A DNA stretch of 64,000 nucleotides, from positions 2,945 through 66,944 of the forward strand of contig NZ_FOGC01000003.1 in assembly GCF_900111105.1 (NCBI RefSeq), in the 5' to 3' direction. Origin of the DNA: Rosenbergiella nectarea (GTDB taxonomy: Bacteria; Pseudomonadota; Gammaproteobacteria; Enterobacterales; Enterobacteriaceae). The notes beneath the pieces are model-generated. The model did not search any database. It was not told where the DNA came from and worked only from the letters and a program-made list of their open reading frames with translations. The position numbers and the translations under genes are program-made. Of this stretch, positions 20,637 through 30,105 are shown piece after piece; positions within the stretch are counted from its first letter, which is position 1; every line of letters begins with the position of its first letter.

Positions 20637-22261
20637 GGTGTCACACCTTGTGTCGTGTCACGGTACACGCCCGCAAAGGAACTATTTCCAAATGGACTGA
20701 GAACCAACCCTTTAATGTCGTAACGATAAGCCTGTAGTCGCAATGATGAGGCCAGAGGCAAAATAGGCAGCTGTTGCGCTAGAATCTGCTGTGCTTGGCG
20801 ATAATAGTCGATTCTGCCGGATAACTGCTGTGAAAGCAGGGCTAGGTGTAACGTGTCATCAAATTGCTCATCACACCAGTGCGCATAATTTGTGCCAGAG
20901 TTAATGCCGGCACAACTTAGCATGGGCCGGAAGAAGCTGTCAGGGTCATTACTGTCGGTACTCCAGCCGCCTAATGTTAAATCATGATTCATTGCCATTA
21001 GCTGGTTTTCTTGAAAGCGCCCTTCAACAGGTTGAATGTCAACGTGTACGCCGATTCGCGCTAAGTCGGCTTGAATCAATTCAGCTGTTTTCAATTGGCT
21101 CGGATTCCATGGCTCTGACGCAACGGGCACCAACATTTTTAAGTGAAGATCGTTGATGTGCATCTGCTTAAGCAGTTGCTTGGCTTTATCTGGGGCATAT
21201 TCCGTCACGGTCGACTCGTTGTCGTAGGCCCATGATGCTCTTGGCAGCACTGATGCCGCCGTTTCCGCGGTCCCGTAATAAATCGATGCCATCAAGCGTT
21301 CATTATTAATCGCAAGCGATAACGCGCGACGAACATTAACGTTATCAAGTGGGGGACGCAGAGTGTTAAAGGCTAAAAACGCCATGTTCATTCCAGGACG
21401 TAGCGTCATTCGCAAACGGGGATCATCTCGCAAGATGGTCAGCTGGCTGGCCGCGGGATACGCGAGTACGTCACATTCGCCGGTCAATAGTTTTGAGAGA
21501 CGACCCGTGCCACCCGCGCCTAAGTCAATGACTACCTGACGTAAACGGGGGACGCCTTTCCAATAAAAAGGATTACGTTGCAGGCGGATAAATTGACCAC
21601 TGCGGTATTCGCTTAATTGGTAAGGGCCGGTCCCCACAGGTTGACGATCAAGCGTTTCTTGCTGATGGTCTTGGCTAAGGTGGTGAGCATATTCAGCAGA
21701 GAGAATTGGCGCGTAGTGGGTAGCCATATGCCATAAGAAGCTGGCATCGGGATGGACGAGCTTGATCTCCACGGTATGGCTGTCCAATTTTTGGACCGAC
21801 TGAACACTGTTAGCAAATTGTAGACTATCAAAGTAGGGGTAATGGCCGCCATTGACTTGATGCCAAGGATGATGCGTATCAAACATCCGCGCAAAGCTGA
21901 ACACCACATCATCGGCATTCATTTTTCGGCTAGGCGTAAACCATGGCGTGTGTTGAAACGCGACATCAGACCTTAGATGAAAAATGAAGGTTGCGCCTTC
22001 ATCTTTAACTTCCCAGCGCTCAGCAAGAGCAGGAATAAGACGAAAGGTATAAGGATCCACATCTAAAAGTCGGTCATAGAGCTGAGCGGAGAGCGTATCG
22101 ATCACTACACCGCCACTCGCAAGTTGAGGATTAAAGGTATTCACCTCACCGTTTACACAATAGACGATACCGGTATTGTGAGTTGGAGGGGCCGTGCATA
22201 TTGCAGGGGTTGCGCATAGCACACCAAAACTGGCGAGCAAAGCTCGTAATATTTTCGTCAT
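20633..22261 (-). CDS. sapA: Sap ABC transporter periplasmic binding protein SapA
   Basis: This 542-residue protein has a cleavable signal peptide ([17 protein letters not shown]) and the SBP_bac_5 fold ([14 protein letters not shown] near the N-terminus, [15 protein letters not shown] in the middle). It binds the substrate of the sap system in the periplasm. It is the first gene of sapABCDF; the upstream spacer also carries a RyhB-type RNA reading the other way. Confidence 0.95.
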   Translation of the reverse strand: MTKILRALLASFGVLCATPAICTAPPTHNTGIVYCVNGEVNTFNPQLASGGVVIDTLSAQLYDRLLDVDPYTFRLIPALAERWEVKDEGATFIFHLRSDVAFQHTPWFTPSRKMNADDVVFSFARMFDTHHPWHQVNGGHYPYFDSLQFANSVQSVQKLDSHTVEIKLVHPDASFLWHMATHYAPILSAEYAHHLSQDHQQETLDRQPVGTGPYQLSEYRSGQFIRLQRNPFYWKGVPRLRQVVIDLGAGGTGRLSKLLTGECDVLAYPAASQLTILRDDPRLRMTLRPGMNMAFLAFNTLRPPLDNVNVRRALSLAINNERLMASIYYGTAETAASVLPRASWAYDNESTVTEYAPDKAKQLLKQMHINDLHLKMLVPVASEPWNPSQLKTAELIQADLARIGVHVDIQPVEGRFQENQLMAMNHDLTLGGWSTDSNDPDSFFRPMLSCAGINSGTNYAHWCDEQFDDTLHLALLSQQLSGRIDYYRQAQQILAQQLPILPLASSLRLQAYRYDIKGLVLSPFGNSSFAGVYRDTTQGVTP

Positions 22262-22373
22262 AGGGGACTAAATTAATGAACCATTAGGTAATTTTACCCT
22301 AAGCCACCACTAAAACCAATCGCGGGGCAATAATGAGGCAATAGGTGCATCATAAAAAAAGAATGAGAAACAT

Positions 22374-22402
22374 TTGCAAATAGAAATGATAATGATTACT
22401 AT
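22374..22402 (+). promoter_or_regulatory. Promoter of the RyhB-type RNA
   Basis: TTGCAA (22374-22379) and TACTAT (22397-22402) are separated by 17 bp, a good sigma-70 arrangement. The predicted start is near 22409. The Fur-like box overlaps the -10 element. Confidence 0.7.
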
Positions 22403-22406
22403 TAAT
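22388..22406 (+). promoter_or_regulatory. Fur-like box at the ryhB promoter
   Basis: GATAATGATTACTATTAAT matches the 19-bp Fur consensus GATAATGATAATCATTATC at about 14 positions. It overlaps the -10 region of the RNA promoter, where Fur with iron would repress. Confidence 0.72.
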
Positions 22407-22408
22407 GC

Positions 22409-22491
22409 ATCTGGTGATGACAGGTTATCAGATACGACATTGCTCACATTGCTTCTAGTATTTCTTGCCCGCTGACCGCGGGCTTTTTTTT
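22409..22491 (+). ncRNA. ryhB: RyhB-type iron-responsive small RNA
   Basis: The stretch ACGACATTGCTCACATTGCT (22434-22453) and the following CTAGTATTTCTTG reproduce the conserved target-pairing core of RyhB. It ends in a GCCCGC/GCGGGC hairpin with eight T (to 22491), giving an RNA of about 83 nt. A sigma-70 promoter and a Fur-like box lie just upstream. RyhB, with Hfq, lowers expression of iron-using proteins when iron is scarce. The exact 5' end is inferred from the promoter. In E. coli ryhB is at a different locus; here it sits between sapA and pspF. Confidence 0.9.
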
Positions 22492-22512
22492 GCTCCCTGC
22501 ACGATACCCGCT

Positions 22513-23469
22513 CTATAGACTGTGTTTTTTTAACAAAGCCCTAAACTGATGATAGGTCAACCCTAAGGCTTTCGCGGCAAGAGTGTGTTGCGGAAATTGT
22601 TGTAAACTCGCTTTAACAAAGTCGGCTTCTTGCTGATGTTGCCACTCACGTAAATTACTTGGCAGAGTAGGGCATGAGAGCTGAGAGGCTGGTTGACTCG
22701 CAGGTGCTTGAAAAGGGGAAAGGATCACCTCACTCAGGGGCTTGTCTGCTTGCAACGAGCGATAAATTGAGCGTTCAATCACGTTTTTCAGCTCCCGCAC
22801 ATTTCCCGGCCAAGGAGCTGTCAACAATTGTTGTTCAGCGAATTGACTAAAGCCGGGGAAATAGGGTCTGTTGAGCTCACGACACATCTGCATGGCAAAA
22901 TGGTTAGCCAAAGGCAGGATATCTGCTTGCCGGTTGCGAAGGGGCGGGACGTAAATCACGTCGAATGCGAGACGATCGAGCAGGTCAGCCCGAAATTTGC
23001 CTGCGGCAACACGGGCGGGTAAATCTTCGTGAGTCGCACAAATTACCCGAACATCTACCGTCAGGGTCGAAGTCCCCCCCATCCGTTCAATTTCGCCGTA
23101 CTCAATCGCCCGTAATAACTTTTCCTGTACGACCAACGGAGCGTTGCCGATCTCGTCTAAGAAAAGTGTGCCTTGGTGTGCTCGTTCAAAGCGGCCTTGA
23201 TGGCGCTTTTGTGCGCCGGTAAAAGCACCGGTCTCGTGTCCAAAGAGCTCCGAGTCCAATAAATTTTCATTCAGCGCGGCGCAGTTGAGGGTAATAAAAT
23301 TTTCTTGCCAACGGGTAGATAAAAAATGGAGCCGTTGGGCGACCAGTTCTTTACCGCTCCCGCGCTCACCTTGAATGATGACCGGTTTATTGAGAGGCGC
23401 GAGTGTGGAGACGTGATCAAGCATATTGAGAAAGTTTTCGGATTCACCGAGTACGCTATCACTGATCAT
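22513..23469 (-). CDS. pspF: Phase-shock sigma-54 activator PspF (phage shock)
   Basis: This 318-residue AAA+ enhancer-binding protein has Walker A GERGSGKE, the sigma-54 contact loop GAFTGA, Walker B GTLFLDEIG, and a C-terminal Fis-type helix-turn-helix (LAAKALGLTYHQFRALLKK). There is no N-terminal receiver domain, as is normal for PspF, whose activity is held down by PspA. It is divergent from pspABCD. Confidence 0.97.
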   Translation of the reverse strand: MISDSVLGESENFLNMLDHVSTLAPLNKPVIIQGERGSGKELVAQRLHFLSTRWQENFITLNCAALNENLLDSELFGHETGAFTGAQKRHQGRFERAHQGTLFLDEIGNAPLVVQEKLLRAIEYGEIERMGGTSTLTVDVRVICATHEDLPARVAAGKFRADLLDRLAFDVIYVPPLRNRQADILPLANHFAMQMCRELNRPYFPGFSQFAEQQLLTAPWPGNVRELKNVIERSIYRSLQADKPLSEVILSPFQAPASQPASQLSCPTLPSNLREWQHQQEADFVKASLQQFPQHTLAAKALGLTYHQFRALLKKHSL

Positions 23470-23570
23470 AATTGGTCTATTTCGCTAAAAGTTGGTTAAT
23501 TTAACCATATTAGAGTAATTCCGTGAAATGTATAATCTTAAATTTATTCTAAATTCAAGGGGTTAACTTT

Positions 23571-23586
23571 TGGCATGGGATTTGCC
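23571..23586 (+). promoter_or_regulatory. Sigma-54 promoter of pspA
   Basis: TGGCATGGGATTTGCC fits the -24/-12 consensus, with GG and GC separated by ten bases. It lies 44 bp before the pspA start, giving a transcript start near 23597. PspF encoded next to it is the expected activator. Confidence 0.88.
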
Positions 23587-23629
23587 TTAGAATATGTGAT
23601 TACCCCGTTTATTTATAGAGGACTGAGCT

Positions 23630-24295
23630 ATGGGCATTTTTTCACGGTTTACTGATATCATTAATTCCAATATCAATACGCTACTTGAGAAGGCTGAAGA
23701 TCCCCAAAAGATGGTGCGTTTGATGATCCAAGAGATGGAAGATACGCTGGTTGAGGTTCGAACGCATTCCGCGAAGGCGTTAGCAGAGAAAAAAATGTTG
23801 CAACGTCGTATTGATTCGGCTGCCGTCCAGTCTGAAGAGTGGCAACAAAAAGCCGAGTTAGCTGTGCGTAAAGATAAGGACGAACTTGCTCGCGCGGCGC
23901 TGATTGAAAAGCAAAAATTGACTCAGTTGTCAGAAAAATTACAAGCAGATGCGGAAATTCTTGATGAAAATCTTAGCAAGATGAAGAATGAAACCGCCGA
24001 GCTGGAAACGAAATTGATGGAAACGCGCGCCCGTCAGAAGGCGTTGTCCTTGCGCTACCAAACGGCCTCGACCAGTCGACAAATTCGTCAACATATCGAC
24101 AGCGGTAAAGTCGAGAAAAATCTGGCGCGTTTCGAATCTTTTGAGCGTCGGATTGATCATATGGAAGCCGAAGCTGAAGTCCTAAAATCAGCCAATACGG
24201 CCAGTTTAGATCAGCAATTTTCTGAACTTAGCGCTGACGATGAGATCAGTCAACAACTTGCCAAAATTCGCCAACAAGTCGGCAAGCCTGAATAA
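23630..24295 (+). CDS. pspA: Phage shock protein A
   Basis: This 221-residue coiled-coil protein of the PspA/IM30 (ESCRT-III-like) family has the N-terminal amphipathic start [19 protein letters not shown] and long Glu/Lys-rich helices. It inhibits PspF in unstressed cells and, once released, binds and stabilises the inner membrane. Length is one less than in E. coli. It is first in the pspABCD operon behind a sigma-54 promoter. Confidence 0.97.
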   Translation: MGIFSRFTDIINSNINTLLEKAEDPQKMVRLMIQEMEDTLVEVRTHSAKALAEKKMLQRRIDSAAVQSEEWQQKAELAVRKDKDELARAALIEKQKLTQLSEKLQADAEILDENLSKMKNETAELETKLMETRARQKALSLRYQTASTSRQIRQHIDSGKVEKNLARFESFERRIDHMEAEAEVLKSANTASLDQQFSELSADDEISQQLAKIRQQVGKPE

Positions 24296-24330
24296 TGCAG
24301 TCTACTAAGTTCGACTAAAAAGGAGTGTTG

Positions 24331-24558
24331 ATGAGCGGATTTTTATTAAGTATACCCTTAACGCTATTTATCGTGTTTATCGCGCCACTATGGCTGTGGC
24401 TACACTATAGCAATAAAGGCAAACTCTCCAATAAGCTATCTGTTAAAGATATTGCACACATTGAACAGCTCAAGAAAGATGCGGACCGCATGCAAGAGCG
24501 TATTCATGCTTTAGAAGCAATACTTGATGCTGAAAACCCAGAGTGGAGACAATCATGA
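24331..24558 (+). CDS. pspB: Phage shock protein B
   Basis: This 75-residue inner-membrane protein has one helix (LLSIPLTLFIVFIAPLWLWL) followed by a cytoplasmic leucine-zipper-like coil ending EAILDAENPEW. It works with PspC to sense membrane stress and release PspA from PspF. ATG 24331 follows AAGGAGTG. The stop overlaps the pspC start (ATGA). Confidence 0.95.
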   Translation: MSGFLLSIPLTLFIVFIAPLWLWLHYSNKGKLSNKLSVKDIAHIEQLKKDADRMQERIHALEAILDAENPEWRQS

Positions 24559-24917
24559 TTAAACTCCCATTTATCAGTGATAAACCCCTTTACCGTAACA
24601 GTGAAGAGGGTAAAATTTTAGGGGTCTGTGCAGGAATCGCCGATTACAGTGGACTTCCCGTTAATCTGGTGCGGATTATCGCCGTTCTCTCAACTTTCGG
24701 CCTATTTTTTGTGACACTATTACTCTATGTCGCGCTGGGATTTATTTTAGATAAAAAACCGCGTGGTTCCAACGCAGAACCCGCTACACTTTCTATTGAT
24801 GAGGTATTGAGTCAAGCCGATCAAACGTTGAAAGAGAGCGAGCAGCGTCTGCGTAAGATGGAAGGATATGTGACCTCAGAAACTTTCTCGGTACGCAGTC
24901 GTTTTCGTAAGCTTTAA
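24555..24917 (+). CDS. pspC: Phage shock protein C
   Basis: This 120-residue inner-membrane protein has an N-terminal PspC domain (GKILGVCAGIADYSGLPVNLVRI), a membrane helix, and a C-terminal coil ending TFSVRSRFRKL as in E. coli. It is the stress sensor partner of PspB. ATG 24555 overlaps the pspB stop and is preferred to the upstream in-frame ATG. Confidence 0.95.
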   Translation: MIKLPFISDKPLYRNSEEGKILGVCAGIADYSGLPVNLVRIIAVLSTFGLFFVTLLLYVALGFILDKKPRGSNAEPATLSIDEVLSQADQTLKESEQRLRKMEGYVTSETFSVRSRFRKL

Positions 24918-24956
24918 GCCATCTGTTTCATAACAAACGGATTATAAAGTGAGGGT

Positions 24957-25208
24957 ATGATGAACAAACAATGGAAAGACTCAGCAAAACGGCAGGTGAA
25001 GCCTGCCTTAAAATCAGTGGGTAAATTTGTACTCATCAATGCTGTTACTTTTGGTCCGGCTGGCGTTGCGGGTTGGGCAGTCAAATCAGTCAGTAAGAAG
25101 CCAGTGAGACTGTTCCTCGGCATGGTGTTAGAGCCAATCTTAAGTAAAGTGATGAAAAAAATTTCCGCTAAACTACTGAAAGAGCAGCATGAAAAAACTT
25201 CAAAATGA
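24957..25208 (+). CDS. pspD: Phage shock protein D
   Basis: This 83-residue small membrane-associated protein has the conserved centre FGPAGVAGWAVKSVSKKP. It matches PspD with a ten-residue longer tail. ATG 24957 or 24960 may be used. The last 20 bp overlap ycjX, so the psp operon probably continues into ycjXF. The function of PspD is poorly defined. Confidence 0.9.
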   Translation: MMNKQWKDSAKRQVKPALKSVGKFVLINAVTFGPAGVAGWAVKSVSKKPVRLFLGMVLEPILSKVMKKISAKLLKEQHEKTSK

Positions 25209-26580
25209 GGTGATCTCATGGGTACAACGCAGCGTAGACCAGCATCTCTGCCTTGCCGTGACAGGGTTGAGTCGAAGTGGTAAAACTGCTTTTATCACCT
25301 CGCTAGTGAATCAGTTACTTTCTGTTAATCATGGCGCTCGTTTACCGCTCTTTACCCCAATGCGTGAAGGGCGGATTATTGGGGTGAAACGCGTTCCGCA
25401 ACGTGACCTTGCTACGCCTAGCTTCAGCTACGATCGGGGACTTTCCCAACTTTATGGACATCCTGCGAGCTGGCCAACGCCTACGCAGGGAGTCAGTAAA
25501 ATCGAGTTGGTTATCCGCTACCGAACACAGCATGCACTGAAGCGCTATCTCAAAGAAACCTCCTCGCTACACCTTGAAATTATCGATTATCCCGGTGAAT
25601 GGTTACTCGACCTACCTATGTTGGCACAAAGCTATACACAGTGGTCTGCGCAAATGCGCGAACTGTTAACAGGGCAGCGTGCGGAGTGGGCATCAACTTG
25701 GCAGGCTGCTTGTGCGGATTTAGATCCTAATGCGCCGGTCGATGAGTTATTGTTAGCTGAAATTGCCCAGCGTTGGACAGATTACCTTCACCAATGTAAA
25801 GCCGAAGGTTACCACTTCATTCAGCCCGGTCGTTTTATCTTGCCCGGCGAAATGGCGGGCGCTCCCGCCCTACAATTTTTCCCTTGGCCATTTGACGAAT
25901 TCCCTGCACAACATGCCGAGAGCCACAAGGCTTCAACCTTTTCGACGCTAAAGCAGCGCTACGATTTTTACTGCCAACATGTGGTGAAGAAATTTTATAA
26001 AGAGTACTTCGTGAAATTTGATCGTCAAATAGTGTTGGTAGACTGCTTACAACCGCTAAATCGAGGGGCTAATGCCTTTAACGATATGCGCCTTGCGCTC
26101 ACACAACTGATGCAGAGCTTCCACTATGGTCAACGCTCGCTTATCCGTCGACTGTTTTCTCCGGTGATCGATAAACTACTGTTTGCAGCGACTAAAGCGG
26201 ATCATGTCACAAGTGATCAACACGCCAATATGGTGTCTTTGCTGCGGCAGGTGACCCAAGCGGCTTGGCAGAATGCGGCATTCGAAGGGGTGAAGATTGA
26301 ATGCTTAGCGTTGAGTTCCATCCAAGCCACCCTCCCGGGCGTGATTGAACACCAGCATCAACAGGTACCGGCATTAAGAGGGCGCCGCCTACCTGACTAT
26401 CAGCCGGTTTCACTCTATCCGGGCGAAGTGCCGACTCAGTTACCGAGCGCATCATTTTGGCAACAGCAGGGGTTTAGGTTCGAAAACTTCACCCCCTTAG
26501 AGATGGATGCTGACAAGCCCTTACCGCATTTACGAATGGATAATGCTTTAGATTTTTTACTGGGAGATAAACTGACATGA
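25189..26580 (+). CDS. ycjX: YcjX family GTP-binding protein
   Basis: This 463-residue protein has a P-loop AVTGLSRSGKTAF near the N-terminus and the conserved LEIIDYPGEWLLDLPML and LLFAATKADHV motifs (switch/G3-like and TKAD G4-like). It is a DUF463 P-loop NTPase often encoded in psp loci and induced with them. Length is close to E. coli YcjX (465). It overlaps pspD and, by 4 bp, ycjF. Confidence 0.94.
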   Translation: MKKLQNEVISWVQRSVDQHLCLAVTGLSRSGKTAFITSLVNQLLSVNHGARLPLFTPMREGRIIGVKRVPQRDLATPSFSYDRGLSQLYGHPASWPTPTQGVSKIELVIRYRTQHALKRYLKETSSLHLEIIDYPGEWLLDLPMLAQSYTQWSAQMRELLTGQRAEWASTWQAACADLDPNAPVDELLLAEIAQRWTDYLHQCKAEGYHFIQPGRFILPGEMAGAPALQFFPWPFDEFPAQHAESHKASTFSTLKQRYDFYCQHVVKKFYKEYFVKFDRQIVLVDCLQPLNRGANAFNDMRLALTQLMQSFHYGQRSLIRRLFSPVIDKLLFAATKADHVTSDQHANMVSLLRQVTQAAWQNAAFEGVKIECLALSSIQATLPGVIEHQHQQVPALRGRRLPDYQPVSLYPGEVPTQLPSASFWQQQGFRFENFTPLEMDADKPLPHLRMDNALDFLLGDKLT

Positions 26581-27635
26581 CGGGCAAGGATGTTAGGCCA
26601 CGTATCGATTTTGCTGTCACACCGGTGGAACCGAATGAAGAGAAGATTAAAACCGCTCAGCACTTTGATGAACTGCATGCTGAGCAGCATTTTATCGCGC
26701 AAGATCTCGATCCTGCGCAAGCGGTGAACGAAGTTGAAGAAATTACCCTTGAACAAAGTTTACGTCCTAAATTGCCGCTCTGGGCGCGCCTTTTGTTGTT
26801 AGGGATCCTTATTGTATTAGTCAGTGGCATGGCTCAGTTGGTCCAAACGATAATCACCGCATGGGTTGCCCAACAGTGGTTTACTATCGGTATGGCAACG
26901 GCTGGCGTGATGATTGTCTGTGCTGGAATAACGGCGCTGTTGGCCGAGTTTGCTCGACTGCGGCGATTAAAAAAGCAGATGAATATTCATCACCAAGCGC
27001 GGAGACTGTTATCCAATCACAGCCATCACCATGCTGTCGCGTTCTGCGAGTCGTTGATTAAGGATGCAGGGCTACCCGCAGAGCATCCGGCGGTAGTGCA
27101 ATGGCAGATGGCATTGGATCCTTCACTGAGCGATAAAGAAGTCATTACCCTTTATTCAAGCCTTGTCCAACCGACCTTCGATAACCAAGCTCGCCGTTTA
27201 ATTCGTCAAACGGCTACTCAGTCGGCGATCATGGTTGCCGCAAGCCCCTATGCCTTAGTGGATATGGGGTTAGTGGCTTGGCGCAGCCTACGAATGATTA
27301 ATCAAATCGCTAAGCTCTACCAGGTTGAGCCTGGCTATTTCGGACGGATAAAACTGCTGCGCGCGTTATTGGTCAATATGGCCATTGCGGGAGCCAGTGA
27401 ATGGATCCAAGAGAGCAGTATTGATTGGCTTTCACAAGATTTAGCAGCACGTCTTTCTGGGCGTGTCGCCCAGGGCGTGGGAATAGGTTTGCTCACTGCA
27501 CGCTTGGGTATTAAAACTATGTCGCTCTGCCGACCGATCCCTTGGTTTGAAGGAGAAGCGCCGAAGGTCAGTGAGTTTCGCCGCGGGTTAATCGCCGATC
27601 TCGGTGACAAGTTGCGCCAGCGTAAACCGAATTAA
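26577..27635 (+). CDS. ycjF: YcjF family inner-membrane protein
   Basis: This 352-residue UPF0283 protein has an acidic cytoplasmic N-terminus, two adjacent hydrophobic helices (about residues 65-120, WARLLLLGILIVLVSGMAQ then VGVMIVCAGITALL-like), and a conserved soluble C-terminal region (SAIMVAASPYALVDMGLVAW). It is coupled to ycjX and probably part of the extended phage-shock operon. Molecular function is unknown. Confidence 0.93.
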   Translation: MTGKDVRPRIDFAVTPVEPNEEKIKTAQHFDELHAEQHFIAQDLDPAQAVNEVEEITLEQSLRPKLPLWARLLLLGILIVLVSGMAQLVQTIITAWVAQQWFTIGMATAGVMIVCAGITALLAEFARLRRLKKQMNIHHQARRLLSNHSHHHAVAFCESLIKDAGLPAEHPAVVQWQMALDPSLSDKEVITLYSSLVQPTFDNQARRLIRQTATQSAIMVAASPYALVDMGLVAWRSLRMINQIAKLYQVEPGYFGRIKLLRALLVNMAIAGASEWIQESSIDWLSQDLAARLSGRVAQGVGIGLLTARLGIKTMSLCRPIPWFEGEAPKVSEFRRGLIADLGDKLRQRKPN

Positions 27636-27662
27636 CCCTCTGTGTATCACTAAGCACAAAAG

Positions 27663-27680
27663 TGTCAACTTTTCCTGACA
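27663..27680. promoter_or_regulatory. TyrR-box-like palindrome upstream of tyrR
   Basis: TGTCAACTTTTCCTGACA fits TGTAAA-N6-TTTACA with the invariant G and C in place. It lies about 80 bp before the tyrR start. It suggests autoregulation, as known for E. coli tyrR, but is a weak box. Confidence 0.45.
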
Positions 27681-27745
27681 GAAATATTCTGCTTCATGTA
27701 GTCCTAGCGTATACTTAGGGGATTGAGCTGTTGGGGAGAGTTATC

Positions 27746-29308
27746 ATGCGCTTAGAAGTACAATGCCAAGATCGTCAAGGATTGGTCCACGAACTGTTAA
27801 ACTTATTAGTTAAACGCAATATTGATCTTTATGGTATCGAGATCGGTGAAAACTATACGGTCTATTTGCGTTTCAGCTCGGTCGATTTCGATGATTTCAG
27901 TGGACTCATGGCTGAAATACGAAGAACACCGGGAGTGAGCGATGTTCGCCGTGTGACCTATATGCCTTCTGAACAAGCAAAGCGCGCGTTACATGCGTTG
28001 GTCAATAGTTTGCCAGATCCGATACTTTGTACGGATATAAAAGGGCGCATTGAACTGACTAATCCTGCGGCTCAACAGTTATTTTCACTCAATCAGCAAA
28101 CCCCTGCACACTCATTGACGAGCCTTATTCCGAACCTCGAACTCCCTTCTACCCAGACTAAAAAGTCATTACCTCTTACTCTACAGGGACGCGACTTTCT
28201 GGTTGAAGTCTGTCCACTTTTCTTGCCAGATGATGACACGTCACAAGTCCAACAAACCGGTACTTTAGTCATACTCAACTCGGCAACGAAAATCGGCAGA
28301 GCAGTTACCCTTACTGATCTTGATACGGAAGGCGCGTTTAATCATATTATCGCAGACAGTCCAAAGATGCGCCAAGTGGTACAGCGCGCAAAGAAACTCG
28401 CTATGCATGATGCGCCTTTGCTAATTATTGGGGAAACCGGAACGGGTAAAGATATTATTGCGCGCGCGTGTCATCAACTTAGCCCACGCCATAGTCAGCC
28501 GTTTTTAGCCTTGAATTGTGGCTCGATACCCGATGATGTCGCGGAAAGTGAACTTTTTGGCCATGCTGCCGGAGCCTATCCTAATGCGCTGGAAAGCCAA
28601 AAAGGCTTTTTTGAACAAGCAGCGGGTGGATCGGTATTCCTCGATGAAATCGGTGAGATGTCGCCGAGTTTGCAAACTAAACTGCTGCGCTTTCTGAATG
28701 ATGGAACTTTCAGACGAGTAGGGGATGAGCATGAAGTCCACGTTGATGTTCGTGTGATTTGTGCGACCCAAAAAAACTTGCAAGAACTGGTTGACCTCGG
28801 CACCTTCCGCGAAGATCTCTTTTATCGCTTAAATGTGTTGTCCTTACAATTACCTGCGTTGCGCGAGCATCCACAAGACCTGATGGCTCTCGCGAGTTTC
28901 TTTGTCGCGCGTTTTGCCCATGAGCAGGGGATCGCCGTACCACGATTGGCATCTTCACTGGCTAGCCATCTCTCACGTTATCACTGGCCTGGAAATATCC
29001 GCCAGCTGAAAAATTGCCTCTTTGCGGCGATGACGCAATTTGAAGGCGATGAATTACGACCTCAGGATGTGAATCTACCAAGCTATACGACGGACGATGA
29101 CGTAGATGTATTGCAGTTAGAAGGAACCCTTGACGAGATCAATGGACGATTTGAACGCTCAGTTCTGACCAAGCTCTATGCCAGTTATCCAAGTACGCGC
29201 AAATTGGCTAAACGCTTAGGGGTGTCGCACACAGCCATCGCGAATAAACTGCGTGAGTATGGTGTGGGGCAGAAAAGTAGCGACTATAAAGCGTCGAACG
29301 AGCGGTAG
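27746..29308 (+). CDS. tyrR: Aromatic amino-acid regulator TyrR
   Basis: This 520-residue protein has an N-terminal ACT domain (MRLEVQCQDRQGLVHELL), a PAS domain (VNSLPDPILCTDIKGRIELTN), a central AAA+ domain (GETGTGKD, and GHAAGAYPNALE in place of GAFTGA) and a C-terminal helix-turn-helix (STRKLAKRLGVSHTAIANKL). The altered GAFTGA loop means it acts with sigma-70, as known for TyrR. ATG 27746 follows GGGGAGAG. It controls aromatic amino-acid synthesis and transport genes. Confidence 0.97.
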   Translation: MRLEVQCQDRQGLVHELLNLLVKRNIDLYGIEIGENYTVYLRFSSVDFDDFSGLMAEIRRTPGVSDVRRVTYMPSEQAKRALHALVNSLPDPILCTDIKGRIELTNPAAQQLFSLNQQTPAHSLTSLIPNLELPSTQTKKSLPLTLQGRDFLVEVCPLFLPDDDTSQVQQTGTLVILNSATKIGRAVTLTDLDTEGAFNHIIADSPKMRQVVQRAKKLAMHDAPLLIIGETGTGKDIIARACHQLSPRHSQPFLALNCGSIPDDVAESELFGHAAGAYPNALESQKGFFEQAAGGSVFLDEIGEMSPSLQTKLLRFLNDGTFRRVGDEHEVHVDVRVICATQKNLQELVDLGTFREDLFYRLNVLSLQLPALREHPQDLMALASFFVARFAHEQGIAVPRLASSLASHLSRYHWPGNIRQLKNCLFAAMTQFEGDELRPQDVNLPSYTTDDDVDVLQLEGTLDEINGRFERSVLTKLYASYPSTRKLAKRLGVSHTAIANKLREYGVGQKSSDYKASNER

Positions 29309-29385
29309 GTTAACGAGCGAAGACACCCCAGTCTGATGAGAAACGGTCAACTTCCCTTAAGATGAGATGTAGTCTCTGAAACGAA

Positions 29386-29407
29386 AAAGCCGCCAAGCGG
29401 CGGCTTT
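29386..29407. terminator. Bidirectional terminator between tyrR and yoeB
   Basis: AAAGCCGCC and GGCGGCTTT pair around a 4-nt loop, with an A-run to the left and TT to the right. It lies between the convergent tyrR and yoeB genes. Confidence 0.75.
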
Positions 29408-29416
29408 AAGGGATAA

Positions 29417-29671
29417 TCAGTCGTGATAGCGACAAGATGCTATCAACAGAGAATCATCACTTACAGCGTAAACAAATCGATGTTCTGACGTGATCCTGCG
29501 AGACCAAAATCCAGCAAGATTATGCTTTAGTGGCTCTGGCTTACCTTTCCCCTCAAATGGTGTTCTACTGATATCCTTGATAAGTTCATTGATCTTTTTG
29601 ACGGTCTTTTTATCTGTATCTTGCCAGTAAAGGTAATCTTCCCACGATTCTTCAGACCATATCAGTTTCAC
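29417..29671 (-). CDS. yoeB: YoeB-type ribosome-dependent mRNA interferase toxin
   Basis: This 84-residue RelE-superfamily toxin reads [26 protein letters not shown], and ends [20 protein letters not shown]. The catalytic Glu, Arg and C-terminal His-Asp motif of YoeB are all present, so it looks active. It overlaps the antitoxin gene by 4 bp. It cleaves mRNA at the ribosome when free of its antitoxin. It is the first gene of the accessory block after tyrR. Confidence 0.95.
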   Translation of the reverse strand: MKLIWSEESWEDYLYWQDTDKKTVKKINELIKDISRTPFEGKGKPEPLKHNLAGFWSRRITSEHRFVYAVSDDSLLIASCRYHD

Positions 29672-29919
29672 TCAATGATATCCCTTTCTACTCCATTGCC
29701 ATTTTTCAGGCTATCGACTGAATCTATTAGTCGACGGGCATTTTTTGGAGAGCGTAATAAATATGCGGTTTCTTCGAGTGAGTTATATTCCTCAAGAGAC
29801 ATCAATACACATGACTCACCGTTCTGCCGAGTAATCAGAACAGGGGATCTCTCTTCAACGGTCTGAATCATTGTTTCAGAGAGATTCTGCCGAGCTTCAC
29901 TGTAGCTAATAGCTCTCAT
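29668..29919 (-). CDS. yefM: YefM-type antitoxin
   Basis: This 83-residue Phd/YefM-family antitoxin has the usual N-terminal DNA-binding fold ([33 protein letters not shown]) and a flexible acidic C-terminus that wraps the toxin. It is upstream of yoeB and coupled to it. The family autoregulates through TGTACA-type operators, and such a motif lies just upstream. Confidence 0.95.
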   Translation of the reverse strand: MRAISYSEARQNLSETMIQTVEERSPVLITRQNGESCVLMSLEEYNSLEETAYLLRSPKNARRLIDSVDSLKNGNGVERDIIE

Positions 29920-29944
29920 TTCCTATACTCCCATAACTCAAATT

Positions 29945-29960
29945 TGTACAAATCTATGTA
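29945..29960. promoter_or_regulatory. Probable YefM-YoeB operator
   Basis: TGTACA (29945-29950) is followed four bases later by TATGTA (29955-29960), about 26 bp upstream of yefM. E. coli YefM binds paired repeats with TGTACA cores at its own promoter. The match is short. Confidence 0.5.
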
Positions 29961-30105
29961 GAATTAAATAGGCCATCTGTAGATCGATATTTGACACAAG
30001 CCCATCTTACGAGCACTACGAAAAAATTTTAAAAGTTAGACATCTAGAGTTATTCGTCTGTAAAAACATGTGGGTTAACTCATGTATAAGGAACGTAAAG
30101 AACCA

